A program made the position numbers and the translations under genes. Positions 53,771 to 63,546 of a DNA stretch of 64,000 nt are shown one piece after another. The notes under the pieces were generated by a model that saw nothing but the letters and a program-made list of their open reading frames with translations, was not told the origin of the DNA and ran no database searches. The stretch's first letter is position 1. The number at the start of each line of letters is the position of its first letter. Source of the stretch: Herbaspirillum sp. (lineage in GTDB: Bacteria > Pseudomonadota > Gammaproteobacteria > Burkholderiales > Burkholderiaceae_D); assembly GCF_017744395.1 (NCBI RefSeq), contig NZ_JAGIBI010000002.1, positions 310,001-374,000 of the forward strand, read 5' to 3'.

Positions 53771-56700
53771 ATGAACGCACCCCTACCATCCAGCCAGCGG
53801 CTATTGCTGGAAGACGTCTCGCTGGACGACAAATACACCCTTGAACGCGGCCGCGTCTTCATGACCGGCATCCAGGCGCTGGTGCGCCTGCCGATGCTGC
53901 AGCGTGAGGCTGACCGCCGTGCCGGCCTCAATACCGCCGGCTTCATCACCGGTTATCGCGGCTCGCCGCTGGGCACGGTCGACCAGACCGCCGAGAAGGC
54001 GAAGAAATACCTCGACGCCCACCAGATCAAATTCCATCCGGGCATGAACGAAGACCTGGCCGCCACCAGCGTGTGGGGCACGCAGCAGGTCAACCTGTTC
54101 CCCGGCGCGCAATATGACGGCGTGTTCTCGCTGTGGTACGGCAAGGGGCCGGGCGTGGACCGCTGCGGCGACGTCTTCAAGCACGCCAACATGGCCGGCA
54201 CTTCGCAGCACGGCGGCGTGCTGGTGATCGCCGGCGACGACCATGCGGCCAAGTCCTCCACCACCGCGCACCAGAGCGAACACATCCTCAAGGCCTGCGG
54301 CATCCCGGTGCTGTATCCGTCCTCGGTGCAGGAATACCTCGACTACGGCCTGCATGGCTGGGCCATGAGCCGCTACACCGGCTTGTGGGTGGCGATGAAA
54401 TGCGTGACCGACCTGGTCGAGTCAGGCATGTCGGTGATGATCGATCCGGACCGCGTGCAGATCCAGTTGCCGCAAGACTTCGCGCTGCCGCCGGACGGCC
54501 TCAACATCCGCCAGCCCGACACCGTGCTCGCGCAGGAAGCGCGGATGAACAACTACAAGTGGTATGCCGCGCTGGCCTACGCGCGTGTCAACAAGCTCAA
54601 CCAGATCGTGTGGGACAGCCCGCACGCCAAGATCGGCATCATCACCGCCGGCAAGTCCTACCTCGACACGCGCCAGGCGCTGGACGACCTCGGCATCGAC
54701 GAGCAGGTCGCGCGCGACATCGGCATCCGCCTCTACAAGGTCGGCATGACCTGGCCGCTGGAAGCCGAAGGCGTGCGCGAGTTCGCGCAGGGACTGGAAG
54801 AAATCCTGGTGGTGGAAGAGAAGCGCCAGATCCTCGAATACCAGTTGAAGGAAGAACTCTACAACTGGCGCGACGACGTGCGTCCGCGCGTGGTTGGCAA
54901 GTTCGACGACACCGGCGAATGGAGCGGCTCGCAGCGCGAAGGCCACGGCAACTGGCTGCTGCCGGCGACCTATGAACTGAATCCGGCGCAGATCGCGCGC
55001 GCGATTGCCACCCGCATCTCGCGCTACTTTGCCGGCCATCCGGTCGAGCAACGCGTGCGCGCCCGCATCGCCTTCCTCGAAGCCAAGGAAGCCGCGCTCA
55101 ACATCAGCAGCAAGCCGGACCCGAACAAGGACCGCATCCCGCATTTCTGCTCGGGCTGCCCGCACAATACCTCGACCAAACTGCCGGACGGCAGCCGAGG
55201 CCTGGCCGGCATCGGCTGCCACTACATGGTGACCTGGATGGACCGCGAGTCCAGCATCTTCACCCACATGGGCGGCGAAGGCGTGACCTGGGTCGGGCAG
55301 GCGCCGTTCACCAGCGAGAAGCATGTGTTCGCCAACCTCGGCGACGGCACCTATTTCCACTCGGGTTTGCTGGCGGTGCGCGCCTCGGTCGCGGCCAAGG
55401 TCAACATTACCTACAAGATCCTCTACAACGATGCGGTGGCCATGACCGGCGGCCAGGAATTCGACGGCCCGCTCGATCCGGCGATGATCTCGCGGCAGCT
55501 GGCGGCGGAAAACGTCAATCCGATCATCGTCGTCACCGATGAACCCGACAAGTATCCGGCCGGCACCCGCTGGGCTGAAGGCGTCACCATCCGCCACCGT
55601 AGCGAACTCGACGCCGTGCAGCGCGAATTGCGCGAAGTGGCCGGCGTCTCGGCCATGATCTACGACCAGACCTGCGCCTCGGAAAAGCGCCGCCGCCGCA
55701 AACGCAACGCCTATCCCGACCCCGCCAAGCGCGCCGTGATCAATGAAGCGGTGTGCGAAGGCTGCGGCGACTGCAGCGTGCAGTCGAACTGCCTGTCGGT
55801 CGAACCGCTGGAAACCGAATTCGGCCGCAAGCGCCAGATCAACCAGTCCTCGTGCAACAAGGACTACTCCTGCGTCACCGGCTTCTGCCCCAGCTTCGTC
55901 ACCGTCGAAGGCGGCAAGCTGAAGAAACCGGCGCGGGTGCAGCCGGGTGCGGATGCGTCGCCGGCAATGCCGGCATTGCCAGAGCCGGTATTGCCGTCCT
56001 TGGCCGATCCCTACGGCATCCTGGTCACCGGCGTGGGCGGCACCGGCGTCATCACTATCGGCCAGATCATTGCCATGGCCGCGCACGTGGAAGGGCGCGT
56101 GTGCTCGGTATTGGACATGAGCGGCCTGGCGCAGAAGGGCGGGCCGGTGATGTCGCACGTGCGCGTGGCCGACAAGGCCGACCACCTGTATTCGACCCGC
56201 GTGGGCACCGGCGCGGCCGACCTGGTGATCGGCTGCGACGTGATCGTCACCGCCGGGCGCGACGCCTTGTCGCGCATGGGCGAAGGGCGTACGCGCGCGG
56301 CCGTCAACTCGACCCAGATGCCGACCGCCGCTTTCGTGCGCAACCCCGACTGGCAATTCCCGGCCGCTTCCAGCGAAGGCGAGATCGCCAAGGCCTGCGG
56401 GCGCGACAACGTGGCGCTGGTCGATGCCGGCCATATAGCCACCGCGCTGATGGGCGACGCCATCGCCACCAACATGTTCATGCTGGGCTATGCCTGGCAG
56501 AAGGGTTGGGTGCCGCTGTCGGAAGCCGCCTTGCTGCGCGCCATCGAGCTCAATGCGTTGCAGGTGGACTTCAACAAGCAGGCGTTCGCCTGGGGCCGCG
56601 TGGCCGCGCACGATATCGACACGGTACTCAACGCCGCCAAGCGCAACGGCATGACGGCGCAGGTGATCGAGTTCAAGCGCACGCCGACGCTGGAGCAGAC

Positions 56701-57391
56701 CGTGGAGCGCCGCGTCGGTTTCCTGACCTCCTACCAGAACGCCGCCTACGCGCGCCGCTACAGCGATTTCGTGCAGCAGGTGCGCGCCGCCGAAAGCGCT
56801 CTGGGCGAAGCCGGGAAAGGGCTGAAGTTGACCCAGGCCGTGGCGCAATACCTGTTCAAGCTGATGGCCTACAAGGACGAGTACGAGGTCGCGCGGCTCT
56901 ATACCGATGGTGCTTTCCGCGACAAGATCGCCTCCATGTTCGAGGGCGACTACCAGATCAAATTCCACCTGGCGCCGCCGCTGCTGGCCAAGCATGACGA
57001 CAAGGGCCATCTGGTCAAGAAGCAGTACGGCTCATGGATGATGCCGGCCTTCGGCGTATTGGCGAAGCTGCGCTTCCTGCGCGGCACCGCCTTCGATCCC
57101 TTCGGTTATACCGGGGAGCGCAAGCAGGAGCGGGCCTTGATCGAAGAGTACCGGACGACCGTGTCGCGCCTGCTGGGCAAGCTCACGGCGGACAACCTGC
57201 AGCAGGTCATCGCGGTGGCGCGCATTCCGGAGGATATCCGTGGCTACGGGCATGTGAAGGAGCGCCATTTGCAGGCGGCCAAGCAGAAGGAGGCTTCACT
57301 GCTGAAGATGATCGAGCAGCCGGAATTGCAAGGCATTACGGCGGCGGATGTGCCGTCCGGGCCGGGAGGTGGAGGAAAGAAAGCGGCGTGA
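53771..57391 (+). CDS. Indolepyruvate ferredoxin oxidoreductase family fusion (IorA-IorB type)
   Basis: A 1206-aa 2-oxoacid:ferredoxin oxidoreductase-like enzyme in one chain. Order: pyrimidine-binding domain (TGYRGSPLGTVDQTAEKAKKYL), TPP domain (FANLGDGTYFHSGLLAV, with the GDG...N metal motif ending YNDAVAMTGGQ), a Cys-rich iron-sulfur region (CSGCPHNTSTKLP; CEGCGDCSVQSNCLSVEPLE; CNKDYSCVTGFCPSF), the gamma/IorB-like domain (GILVTGVGGTGVITIGQIIAMAA, SGLAQKGGPVMSHVR), and a C-terminal helical domain. It should decarboxylate aryl-pyruvates to acyl-CoAs with a low-potential acceptor. Monocistronic. ATG 53771 overlaps a weak sigma-54 look-alike. Confidence 0.9.
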   Translation: MNAPLPSSQRLLLEDVSLDDKYTLERGRVFMTGIQALVRLPMLQREADRRAGLNTAGFITGYRGSPLGTVDQTAEKAKKYLDAHQIKFHPGMNEDLAATSVWGTQQVNLFPGAQYDGVFSLWYGKGPGVDRCGDVFKHANMAGTSQHGGVLVIAGDDHAAKSSTTAHQSEHILKACGIPVLYPSSVQEYLDYGLHGWAMSRYTGLWVAMKCVTDLVESGMSVMIDPDRVQIQLPQDFALPPDGLNIRQPDTVLAQEARMNNYKWYAALAYARVNKLNQIVWDSPHAKIGIITAGKSYLDTRQALDDLGIDEQVARDIGIRLYKVGMTWPLEAEGVREFAQGLEEILVVEEKRQILEYQLKEELYNWRDDVRPRVVGKFDDTGEWSGSQREGHGNWLLPATYELNPAQIARAIATRISRYFAGHPVEQRVRARIAFLEAKEAALNISSKPDPNKDRIPHFCSGCPHNTSTKLPDGSRGLAGIGCHYMVTWMDRESSIFTHMGGEGVTWVGQAPFTSEKHVFANLGDGTYFHSGLLAVRASVAAKVNITYKILYNDAVAMTGGQEFDGPLDPAMISRQLAAENVNPIIVVTDEPDKYPAGTRWAEGVTIRHRSELDAVQRELREVAGVSAMIYDQTCASEKRRRRKRNAYPDPAKRAVINEAVCEGCGDCSVQSNCLSVEPLETEFGRKRQINQSSCNKDYSCVTGFCPSFVTVEGGKLKKPARVQPGADASPAMPALPEPVLPSLADPYGILVTGVGGTGVITIGQIIAMAAHVEGRVCSVLDMSGLAQKGGPVMSHVRVADKADHLYSTRVGTGAADLVIGCDVIVTAGRDALSRMGEGRTRAAVNSTQMPTAAFVRNPDWQFPAASSEGEIAKACGRDNVALVDAGHIATALMGDAIATNMFMLGYAWQKGWVPLSEAALLRAIELNALQVDFNKQAFAWGRVAAHDIDTVLNAAKRNGMTAQVIEFKRTPTLEQTVERRVGFLTSYQNAAYARRYSDFVQQVRAAESALGEAGKGLKLTQAVAQYLFKLMAYKDEYEVARLYTDGAFRDKIASMFEGDYQIKFHLAPPLLAKHDDKGHLVKKQYGSWMMPAFGVLAKLRFLRGTAFDPFGYTGERKQERALIEEYRTTVSRLLGKLTADNLQQVIAVARIPEDIRGYGHVKERHLQAAKQKEASLLKMIEQPELQGITAADVPSGPGGGGKKAA

Positions 57392-57406
57392 GATTGATAC
57401 ACCGTT

Positions 57407-57446
57407 GAAAGACACTGGGTCCTGACGAAGGTCAGGACCCAGTGTC
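57407..57446. terminator. Bidirectional terminator between Ior-type gene and prmC
   Basis: Near-perfect 16-bp hairpin GACACTGGGTCCTGAC / GTCAGGACCCAGTGTC with a GAAG loop and short T/A tails. It shares GAAAGACACTGGGTCC with 23563-23578. Confidence 0.75.
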
Positions 57447-57455
57447 GTTTGCCAG

Positions 57456-58292
57456 TCAAGCGAACCGGCCACCGCTGACCCGTTCTATGCCCGCCAGATC
57501 CCGCCAGCTTTGCACCTCGCCGAATCCCGTGCCCGACAACAGCGCCCGTACCGCCGTCGCCTGGTCGTAGCCATGTTCCATCAACAGCCAGCCGCCGCGC
57601 TTGAGATGCGCATGCGCGCCATCGATGATGTTGCGCAACGCCGATAAGCCATCGGCATGGTCGGTCAGCGCATCGATCGGTTCGAAGCGCAGGTCGCCTT
57701 GCGAGAGATGCGCATCGCCATCGACGATGTAGGGCGGGTTGGAGGCGATGACATCGAAGGCCGGCGTGGAAGCGTCCAATCCCTGATACCAGTCGCTCAA
57801 GGTGAATTCGACATTGACGCCGTTGGCGGCGGCATTGGCGCGCGCCACTTCCAGCGCCGCCGGGCTGGCGTCGAGTGCGGCCACCGAGGCATCGGGCCGT
57901 GTGTGCGCGATGGCTACGGCGATGGCGCCCGAGCCGGTGCCCATGTCCAGCAGGCGTCCGCCTTGCGGCAAGCGTTCGATGGACAACTCCACCAGCAATT
58001 CGGTATCGGGACGGGGAATCAGTACGTCCGGCGTGACGCGGAAATCGAGGCCGTAGAATTCGCGCGCGCCGACGATGTAGGCGATCGGTTCTCCGCGCAG
58101 GCGCCGTTCGAACAGGGCCGCCAGCGCATCGGCCTCGGCGAGGTCGAGCCGGCGTTCAGACTGGGTGATCAGCTGCACCCGCGTCAGCCGCAGCGCGTGG
58201 CACAGCAGGATGCGGTTTTCCAGCGCATCCAGTGGCGCCGTCTTCAATACCGTTGCCAGCGTGCAGCCGGCGAAGCTGGATACGAGGGCCAT
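57456..58292 (-). CDS. prmC: Release factor N5-glutamine methyltransferase
   Basis: A 278-aa SAM-dependent enzyme that methylates the GGQ glutamine of release factors. Motif I LLDMGTGSGAIAVAIAHTRP, and the catalytic IASNPPYIVDGD. The N-terminal helical domain (ENRILLCHALRLTRVQLITQ) recognises the release factor. Its own substrate PrfA is encoded two genes upstream. Separated from dsbB by 1 nt, so co-translated. Confidence 0.95.
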   Translation of the reverse strand: MALVSSFAGCTLATVLKTAPLDALENRILLCHALRLTRVQLITQSERRLDLAEADALAALFERRLRGEPIAYIVGAREFYGLDFRVTPDVLIPRPDTELLVELSIERLPQGGRLLDMGTGSGAIAVAIAHTRPDASVAALDASPAALEVARANAAANGVNVEFTLSDWYQGLDASTPAFDVIASNPPYIVDGDAHLSQGDLRFEPIDALTDHADGLSALRNIIDGAHAHLKRGGWLLMEHGYDQATAVRALLSGTGFGEVQSWRDLAGIERVSGGRFA

Positions 58293-58293
58293 T

Positions 58294-58767
58294 TCAGGCG
58301 CGCTTGAAGACCTGGCGCAGAAGCACCAGCGCCAGCACCGCGAACCAGATCAGCGACCAGGTCGGAATCTGCAAACCGAACACCGGCGGCCAGGGCGCCG
58401 CGCAGAAACCGTCGGCGGTAAACACCTGCGGCAGCAGTTTGGCGGTAGGGAGCTGGTTGAGCGCGGTTTCCAGCGGATCGGTGGTGCAGGATACGCCCGG
58501 ATGCGCCTTCACATACAGGTGCCAGACGGCGGTGCCGGCGCCGCCCAGCGCCGCCAGTACGCCCAGCGCGGCGCTGCCGCGGCGAGCCGGGGCAGGCATG
58601 CAATAGCCGATCAGCGCGAATGCCGCCACCAGCACGAACATGTAGCGCTGGATCACGCACAGCGGGCAGGGCTGCATCTCTTCGACGATCTGCAGGTACA
58701 TGGCGAAACCGAGCAGCGCGATACATACCAGCGCCACCAGCAGGAAGACCGATTTGGATGATTTCAT
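58294..58767 (-). CDS. dsbB: Disulfide bond formation protein DsbB
   Basis: A 157-aa inner-membrane protein with four membrane segments that reoxidises DsbA using quinone. First redox pair QPCPLCVIQRYMF (about residue 34-37). The second pair is in the periplasmic loop, GVSCTTDPLE and ADGFCAAPWPP. Placed inside the hemA-prfA-prmC series, 154 nt after prfA and 1 nt before prmC. Confidence 0.93.
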   Translation of the reverse strand: MKSSKSVFLLVALVCIALLGFAMYLQIVEEMQPCPLCVIQRYMFVLVAAFALIGYCMPAPARRGSAALGVLAALGGAGTAVWHLYVKAHPGVSCTTDPLETALNQLPTAKLLPQVFTADGFCAAPWPPVFGLQIPTWSLIWFAVLALVLLRQVFKRA

Positions 58768-58843
58768 GAGTTATTCGCTTTGGTTGGATTGAGGCCGACT
58801 CAGGCAGTGCTGCCATGACGGATTGTAGTGGAGAGTCCTGCTC

Positions 58844-58884
58844 GCTTGCATGCCGCCCCCTCAGGCGGCTACCGCGATGCAAGC
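58844..58884. other. Hairpin in the prfA-dsbB gap
   Basis: Inverted repeat GCTTGCAT / ATGCAAGC enclosing CCGCC / GGCGG. No T-run follows, so it is more likely an mRNA processing or stability structure than a terminator. Confidence 0.5.
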
Positions 58885-58921
58885 CTTTCAGAGCTGCTAG
58901 GGCCGTATTTGGTTCCTGTCG

Positions 58922-60001
58922 TCAGTCGTCGCCCAGTTCCGCCAGCAATTCCGCCTGGTGCTCGGTGATCAGGGCGCTGGTCAGTTCTTCCAGGTCGCCG
59001 TCCATGATGAAATCCAGCTTGTACAGCGTCAGGTTGATGCGGTGGTCGGTCATGCGCCCCTGCGGGAAATTATAGGTGCGGATACGTTCGCTGCGGTCGC
59101 CCGAGCCGATCAGCGACTTGCGGGTGGCCGCTTCCTTCGACTGCTGCTCGCGCAGTTGCACGTCCTTGATGCGCGCGGCCAGCACCTTCAGCGCCGAAGC
59201 CTTGTTCTTGTGCTGGCTGCGGTCGTCCTGGCATTCCACCACGATGCCGGTCGGCATGTGGGTGATGCGCACCGCCGAGTCGGTCTTGTTGATGTGCTGG
59301 CCGCCGGCGCCGGAGGCGCGGAAGGTGTCGATGCGGATGTCGGCCGGATTGATCTCGACATCCTCGACCTCGTCGGCTTCCGGCATCACGGCCACCGTGC
59401 AGGCCGAGGTGTGGATGCGGCCCTGGGTTTCGGTAGCCGGTACACGCTGCACGCGGTGGCCGCCGGATTCGAACTTCAGGCGCGAATAGGCGCCGAAACC
59501 GGCGATGCGCGCGATCACTTCCTTGTAGCCACCGAGTTCCGATTCGGAGGAGGAAACGATCTCCACCTGCCAGCGGTTGCGTTCGGCATAGCGCGTGTAC
59601 ATGCGCAGCAGGTCGCCGGCGAACAGCGCCGATTCGTCGCCGCCGGTACCGGCGCGGATTTCCAGGAAGATGTTGCGCTCGTCGTTCGGGTCCTTGGGCA
59701 GCAGCATCTTCTGCAGGTCGCCTTCCAGCGCTTCCATGCGGCTCTTGGCGCCGTTGATCTCTTCCTGCGCGAACTCCTTCATGTCCGGATCGGCCAGCAG
59801 TTCCTGCGCGGTCCTGATGTCGTTGCCGGCTTGCACGTAGTTCTGGTACAGCGCCACCAATGGGCCCAGTTCGGCGTGCTCGCGGGTCATCTTGCGGAAG
59901 TTGTCCATGTTGGCCGTGGCGTCTTCCTGCGCCAGCAGGCTGTTGAGCTCTTCCAGCCGTTCGGCTAGCTGGTCGAGTTTGGCGAGCATCGATGGTTTCA
60001 T
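58922..60001 (-). CDS. prfA: Peptide chain release factor 1
   Basis: A 359-aa class I release factor reading UAA and UAG (E. coli RF1 360 aa). The stop-codon recognition PxT motif lies in the [17 protein letters not shown] region, and the catalytic GGQ in [19 protein letters not shown]. Start is ATG 60001 ([12 protein letters not shown]); 59989 is an alternative. Between hemA (113-nt gap) and dsbB. Confidence 0.97.
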   Translation of the reverse strand: MKPSMLAKLDQLAERLEELNSLLAQEDATANMDNFRKMTREHAELGPLVALYQNYVQAGNDIRTAQELLADPDMKEFAQEEINGAKSRMEALEGDLQKMLLPKDPNDERNIFLEIRAGTGGDESALFAGDLLRMYTRYAERNRWQVEIVSSSESELGGYKEVIARIAGFGAYSRLKFESGGHRVQRVPATETQGRIHTSACTVAVMPEADEVEDVEINPADIRIDTFRASGAGGQHINKTDSAVRITHMPTGIVVECQDDRSQHKNKASALKVLAARIKDVQLREQQSKEAATRKSLIGSGDRSERIRTYNFPQGRMTDHRINLTLYKLDFIMDGDLEELTSALITEHQAELLAELGDD

Positions 60002-60114
60002 GTGCGGGTCGGTAAAGAAGGGTCTTGCGGAACCGTCGGCGCTGCGGGGCAGGCCACGGCAAGGCGATGCCCATGCCCATGCACGAAGAGCACGGGCATG
60101 AAGAGAGAGGGACG

Positions 60115-61404
60115 CTAACGCTTGGTGCGGAACAGTTGCGGCAGCAGCGAAACCAGCTGGGTGCGTTGCTCGCCCTGGGCATGGTGCAAGGCCTGTTGCG
60201 GGCCGTGCAGGAACTTGGCGGTCAGGCCCTTGGAAAGGGCTTCCATCACCGCCTCGACATCGTCGCCCTTGGCCAGCATCTTGCGGGCGCGTTCCAGTTC
60301 GGCCAGGCGCAGGGCCTCGCCGGTCTCGTGCAGGTCCTGGATCAGCGGCACCATGGCGCGGCTGTCGATCCAGTGCATGAAGGACTGCACGCGGGTTTCG
60401 ATGATGGCCTCGGCCTGCGCCACCGCGGCTTGGCGGTTTTCGACGCCGCTTTGCACCACCGAGGCCAGGTCGTCCACGGTGTACAGGAAGACGTCGTCCA
60501 GGCGCGCGACTTCGGATTCGATATCGCGCGGCACGGCCAGGTCGACCATGAAGATAGGCTTGTGGCGGCGCGCCTTGACCGCGCGCTCGACCAGCCCCAG
60601 GCCGATGATCGGCAGCGAGGAAGCGGTGCACGACACCACGATGTCGAAGCGGGCCAGTTGCGCCGGCAGGTCGGCCAGGCGGATCGCGTTGCCGTTGAAG
60701 CGGTGCGCCAGCGTCTCGCCGCGCTCCATGGTGCGGTTGGCCACCGTCAGGGTCTTGGGGTTCTGCGCGGCGAAATGGGTGGCGCACAGCTCGATCATTT
60801 CGCCGGCGCCGATGAACAGCACGTTCTGCCCCGAGATGGAATCGAAGATGCGCTGCGACAGGCGCACCGCGGCGGCGGCCATTGATACGCTGTGGGCGCC
60901 GATCTCGGTGGTAGTCCGCACTTCCTTGGCCACCGCGAAGGTGCGCTGGAACAGCTGGTGCAGGTAGGTGCCCAGGCCGCCGGCGGCCTCCGCCTGGCGC
61001 ACCGCGTCCTTCATCTGGCCCAGGATCTGCGGCTCGCCCAGCACCATCGAGTCCAGCCCGGAGGCGACGCGGAAGGCGTGGCGCACGGCATTGTCCTGTG
61101 GCAGCGCATAGAGGAAGGGGCGCAGGTCGGCGTAGGGGATCCGGTGGTACTCGGCCAGGAACTGCGCGGTGCGGTCGATGGCGAAATCGACGCCATCCTG
61201 GCCGGCCGCCGCCGCGTACAGCTCGGTGCGGTTGCAGGTGGAGAGGATGGCGGCTTCGCCGGAGGAAATGATCTGGTCGTTGCCGCCGAACCAGGCGCGC
61301 GCCGTCGCCACCGCCTGGCCGATCTGGTCAGCGGGGAAGGCCACTTTTTCGCGCAGCGAAACCGGCGCGGTAGTGTGGTTGAGTCCGACGGCGAGCAAAT
61401 GCAT
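60115..61404 (-). CDS. hemA: Glutamyl-tRNA reductase
   Basis: A 429-aa enzyme, first step of tetrapyrrole synthesis by the C5 pathway. Catalytic Cys in [12 protein letters not shown] (about residue 53), [14 protein letters not shown] at the N-terminus, NADPH site [28 protein letters not shown] at 61484-61489 (minus strand) is a likely -10, giving a leader of about 75 nt. Heads hemA-prfA-dsbB-prmC. Confidence 0.97.
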   Translation of the reverse strand: MHLLAVGLNHTTAPVSLREKVAFPADQIGQAVATARAWFGGNDQIISSGEAAILSTCNRTELYAAAAGQDGVDFAIDRTAQFLAEYHRIPYADLRPFLYALPQDNAVRHAFRVASGLDSMVLGEPQILGQMKDAVRQAEAAGGLGTYLHQLFQRTFAVAKEVRTTTEIGAHSVSMAAAAVRLSQRIFDSISGQNVLFIGAGEMIELCATHFAAQNPKTLTVANRTMERGETLAHRFNGNAIRLADLPAQLARFDIVVSCTASSLPIIGLGLVERAVKARRHKPIFMVDLAVPRDIESEVARLDDVFLYTVDDLASVVQSGVENRQAAVAQAEAIIETRVQSFMHWIDSRAMVPLIQDLHETGEALRLAELERARKMLAKGDDVEAVMEALSKGLTAKFLHGPQQALHHAQGEQRTQLVSLLPQLFRTKR

Positions 61405-61604
61405 GGAATGACGCGGCTTTCAATGCCGCTGGGCTTAAATTCGGGGCCAAAAGCGGCCAAAACTGGCCTTTTACAACGAGGCTATTATACCCGCTGTGCA
61501 ATAAGGGGTTTGGCAGCGGGCTGATAAGCGGTATTCATTCCTGATATGGGGCAGCTTTTGGCATTGGCTGCCGCCGGAATACAACAGGATTTCCCTGGGG
61601 AAAT

Positions 61605-62318
61605 TCAGGCGGGCGACGAGCCCAGTCGTTCCAGTTGATAGCCATAGCCGTAGACCGTGGCCAGCTTGTAGCCATGTTCCGGTTTCAGCTTGAGCTTGGT
61701 GCGCACGCGCGAGACGTGGGTATCGATGGTGCGCGTCGGCACCTCGGGTTCGGCGCCCCAGATGCGCTCCTGGATGAAGGCGCGCGACAGCGGGCGGCCC
61801 AAGTGTTCCAGCAGCAGCAGCGCTAGCTCTGCCTCCTTGCGCGTGAGGGCGGCGTCCAGCGCCGGATGTTCCTGGCTGGAGACGCGCAGGCGGTCGAGGT
61901 CGAACACGAAGCCGCCGCTGCGCACCACGTGCGCCGCCTGCGGATCGGCCGCTTGCAGCAGCAATTCCAGCCGCAGCGCCAGTTCGCCGCGGCGGATGGG
62001 CTTGACCAGGTAATCGTCGGCACCGGCTGCGCGCAGCGTTTGCAGCAAGGCTTTTTGCGCCGGGGCGGCCAGCAGCAGCACCGCGGGGACGGCGTCGCCA
62101 TCCTGCGCCGGTTGCGCAAGCAAGGCGCGCAGGCCGGCCGCGGTTTGCGCGACCTGTTGTTCCAGCCCATCCAGATCCGCCACCAGCAGGCCGACGCCAT
62201 CCTCGCGCGCGGCGGCGAAGCCTTCCACGCCGGCATAGCTTGCGCAGTCGCGCCCGGCCAGCAGCTGGCGCAGCAGGGTCGCGCAGTCGGCGGAGAAGGA
62301 GAGAATCCCGATCTTCAT
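61605..62318 (-). CDS. OmpR/PhoB-type response regulator with degenerate receiver
   Basis: A 237-aa regulator. The receiver (about 1-120) keeps the phospho-acceptor-like Asp (LLVADLDGL) and the Lys (DYLVKPIRRGE), but the N-terminal acidic pair is replaced (KIGILSFSADC) and the conserved Thr/Ser after beta-4 is Ala (LLLAAPAQK). The C-terminal winged helix is intact: LTRKEAELALLLLEHLGRPLSRAFIQERIWG and RTIDTHVSRVRTKLKL. No histidine kinase nearby. Probably phosphorylation-independent or unusual in activation. Confidence 0.87.
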   Translation of the reverse strand: MKIGILSFSADCATLLRQLLAGRDCASYAGVEGFAAAREDGVGLLVADLDGLEQQVAQTAAGLRALLAQPAQDGDAVPAVLLLAAPAQKALLQTLRAAGADDYLVKPIRRGELALRLELLLQAADPQAAHVVRSGGFVFDLDRLRVSSQEHPALDAALTRKEAELALLLLEHLGRPLSRAFIQERIWGAEPEVPTRTIDTHVSRVRTKLKLKPEHGYKLATVYGYGYQLERLGSSPA

Positions 62319-62342
62319 GGCATCGAGGCCGTCAAAGATGGA

Positions 62343-62369
62343 AAAAAGGGCAGCCGGGCTGCCCTTTTT
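62343..62369. terminator. Terminator after minE
   Basis: Perfect stem AAAAAGGGCAGC / GCTGCCCTTTTT with a 3-nt loop; on the minus strand followed by T6. Separates minCDE from the regulator gene. Confidence 0.9.
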
Positions 62370-62388
62370 CCAATGGTTCCGAGCTGCG

Positions 62389-62658
62389 TCAGACCGGCGC
62401 CGAATCGGCGTCCGGCAGCACCACGTTCACATCCAGCACTTCCAGGTTGCCCTGGCGGTCCAGCGAGATCTTGATGTCGTCGGCATTGACCTTGGTGTAC
62501 TTGGAGATCACCTCGATCAGTTCCTTGTGCAAGGCCGGCAGGAAGTCCGGGCCCTGGCGGCCGTTGGAGCGTTCGCGGGCGATGATGATCTGCAGCCGTT
62601 CCTTTGCTGCAACCGCGCTCTTGGGCTTGGCCGGGAACAGGAATGAAAGCAGGGACAT
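62389..62658 (-). CDS. minE: Cell division topological specificity factor MinE
   Basis: An 89-aa MinE (E. coli 88 aa). Membrane-targeting N-terminus [28 protein letters not shown] contains the MinD-activating helix; the C-terminal dimerisation part is [29 protein letters not shown]. Drives Min oscillation with MinD. 1 nt from minD. Confidence 0.97.
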   Translation of the reverse strand: MSLLSFLFPAKPKSAVAAKERLQIIIARERSNGRQGPDFLPALHKELIEVISKYTKVNADDIKISLDRQGNLEVLDVNVVLPDADSAPV

Positions 62659-62659
62659 A

Positions 62660-63475
62660 TTACTTACCTCCGAAAATGCGCTGCAGGAAGCCAGGCTTTT
62701 CGTAGTTGGTGAAGCGCAGCTCGACGTTCTCGCCAAGGAAGCGCGACACCACGTCCTGGTAGGCCAGGGCCACGTCGCTGTCCTTCATGTGGATCGCGGG
62801 GCTGCCCTGGTTGGAAGCGGCCAGCACCGATTCCGACTCGGGGATGATGCCGATCAGGGGAATGCGCAGGATCTCCTGGACGTCGGTGTACGACAGCATT
62901 TCGCCGCCTTCCACGCGCTTGGGCGCGTAGCGGGTGATCAGCAGGTGTTCCTTGACCGGTTCGCCGCCGCTTGATGCGCGGCGCGACTTGGCCTGGATGA
63001 TGCCGAGGATGCGGTCGGAGTCGCGCACCGAGGACACTTCCGGGTTGGTCACCACGATCGCCTCGTCGGCGAAGGTCAGCGCCATCACCGCGCCGTGCTC
63101 GATGCCGGCGGGCGAGTCGCAGATGATGTATTCGAAGTCCATCTTGGACAGGTCGTCCAGCACGCGCTCCACGCCTGCCTCGGTCAGCGCGTCCTTGTCG
63201 CGGGTCTGCGAGGCCGGCAGGATGAACAGGTTGTCGCAGTGCTTGTCCTTGATCAGGGCCTGGTTCAGCGTGGCTTCCTTGTTGATGACATTGATCAGGT
63301 CGTACACCACGCGGCGTTCGCAGCCCATGATCAGGTCGAGGTTGCGCAAGCCGACGTCGAAGTCGATCACAGCCGTCTTGTGGCCGCGCATTGCCAGGCC
63401 CGATGCGAAACTGGCGCTCGACGTCGTTTTGCCGACGCCGCCCTTACCGGAAGTCACAACGATGATTTTTGCCAC
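62660..63475 (-). CDS. minD: Septum site-determining ATPase MinD
   Basis: A 271-aa deviant-Walker ATPase (E. coli 270 aa) that recruits MinC to the membrane. [22 protein letters not shown] with the signature Lys, [31 protein letters not shown], and the C-terminal amphipathic helix ending [12 protein letters not shown]. Starts with GTG 63475 behind AAGGAG. Confidence 0.98.
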   Translation of the reverse strand: MAKIIVVTSGKGGVGKTTSSASFASGLAMRGHKTAVIDFDVGLRNLDLIMGCERRVVYDLINVINKEATLNQALIKDKHCDNLFILPASQTRDKDALTEAGVERVLDDLSKMDFEYIICDSPAGIEHGAVMALTFADEAIVVTNPEVSSVRDSDRILGIIQAKSRRASSGGEPVKEHLLITRYAPKRVEGGEMLSYTDVQEILRIPLIGIIPESESVLAASNQGSPAIHMKDSDVALAYQDVVSRFLGENVELRFTNYEKPGFLQRIFGGK

Positions 63476-63546
63476 AAAAAACTCCTTAGAAAAACAGTGC
63501 GCTGATGCGATTGGATTGGGTTACGTATTCGGTTTGCGATTTGGGT

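Noticed and set aside
53755-53771. Sigma-54-like TTGGCACGGAGACCGCA before the Ior-type gene
   Set aside because: GG-N10-GC is present but the -12 box is poor, and the site overlaps the start codon, so transcription would begin inside the gene.
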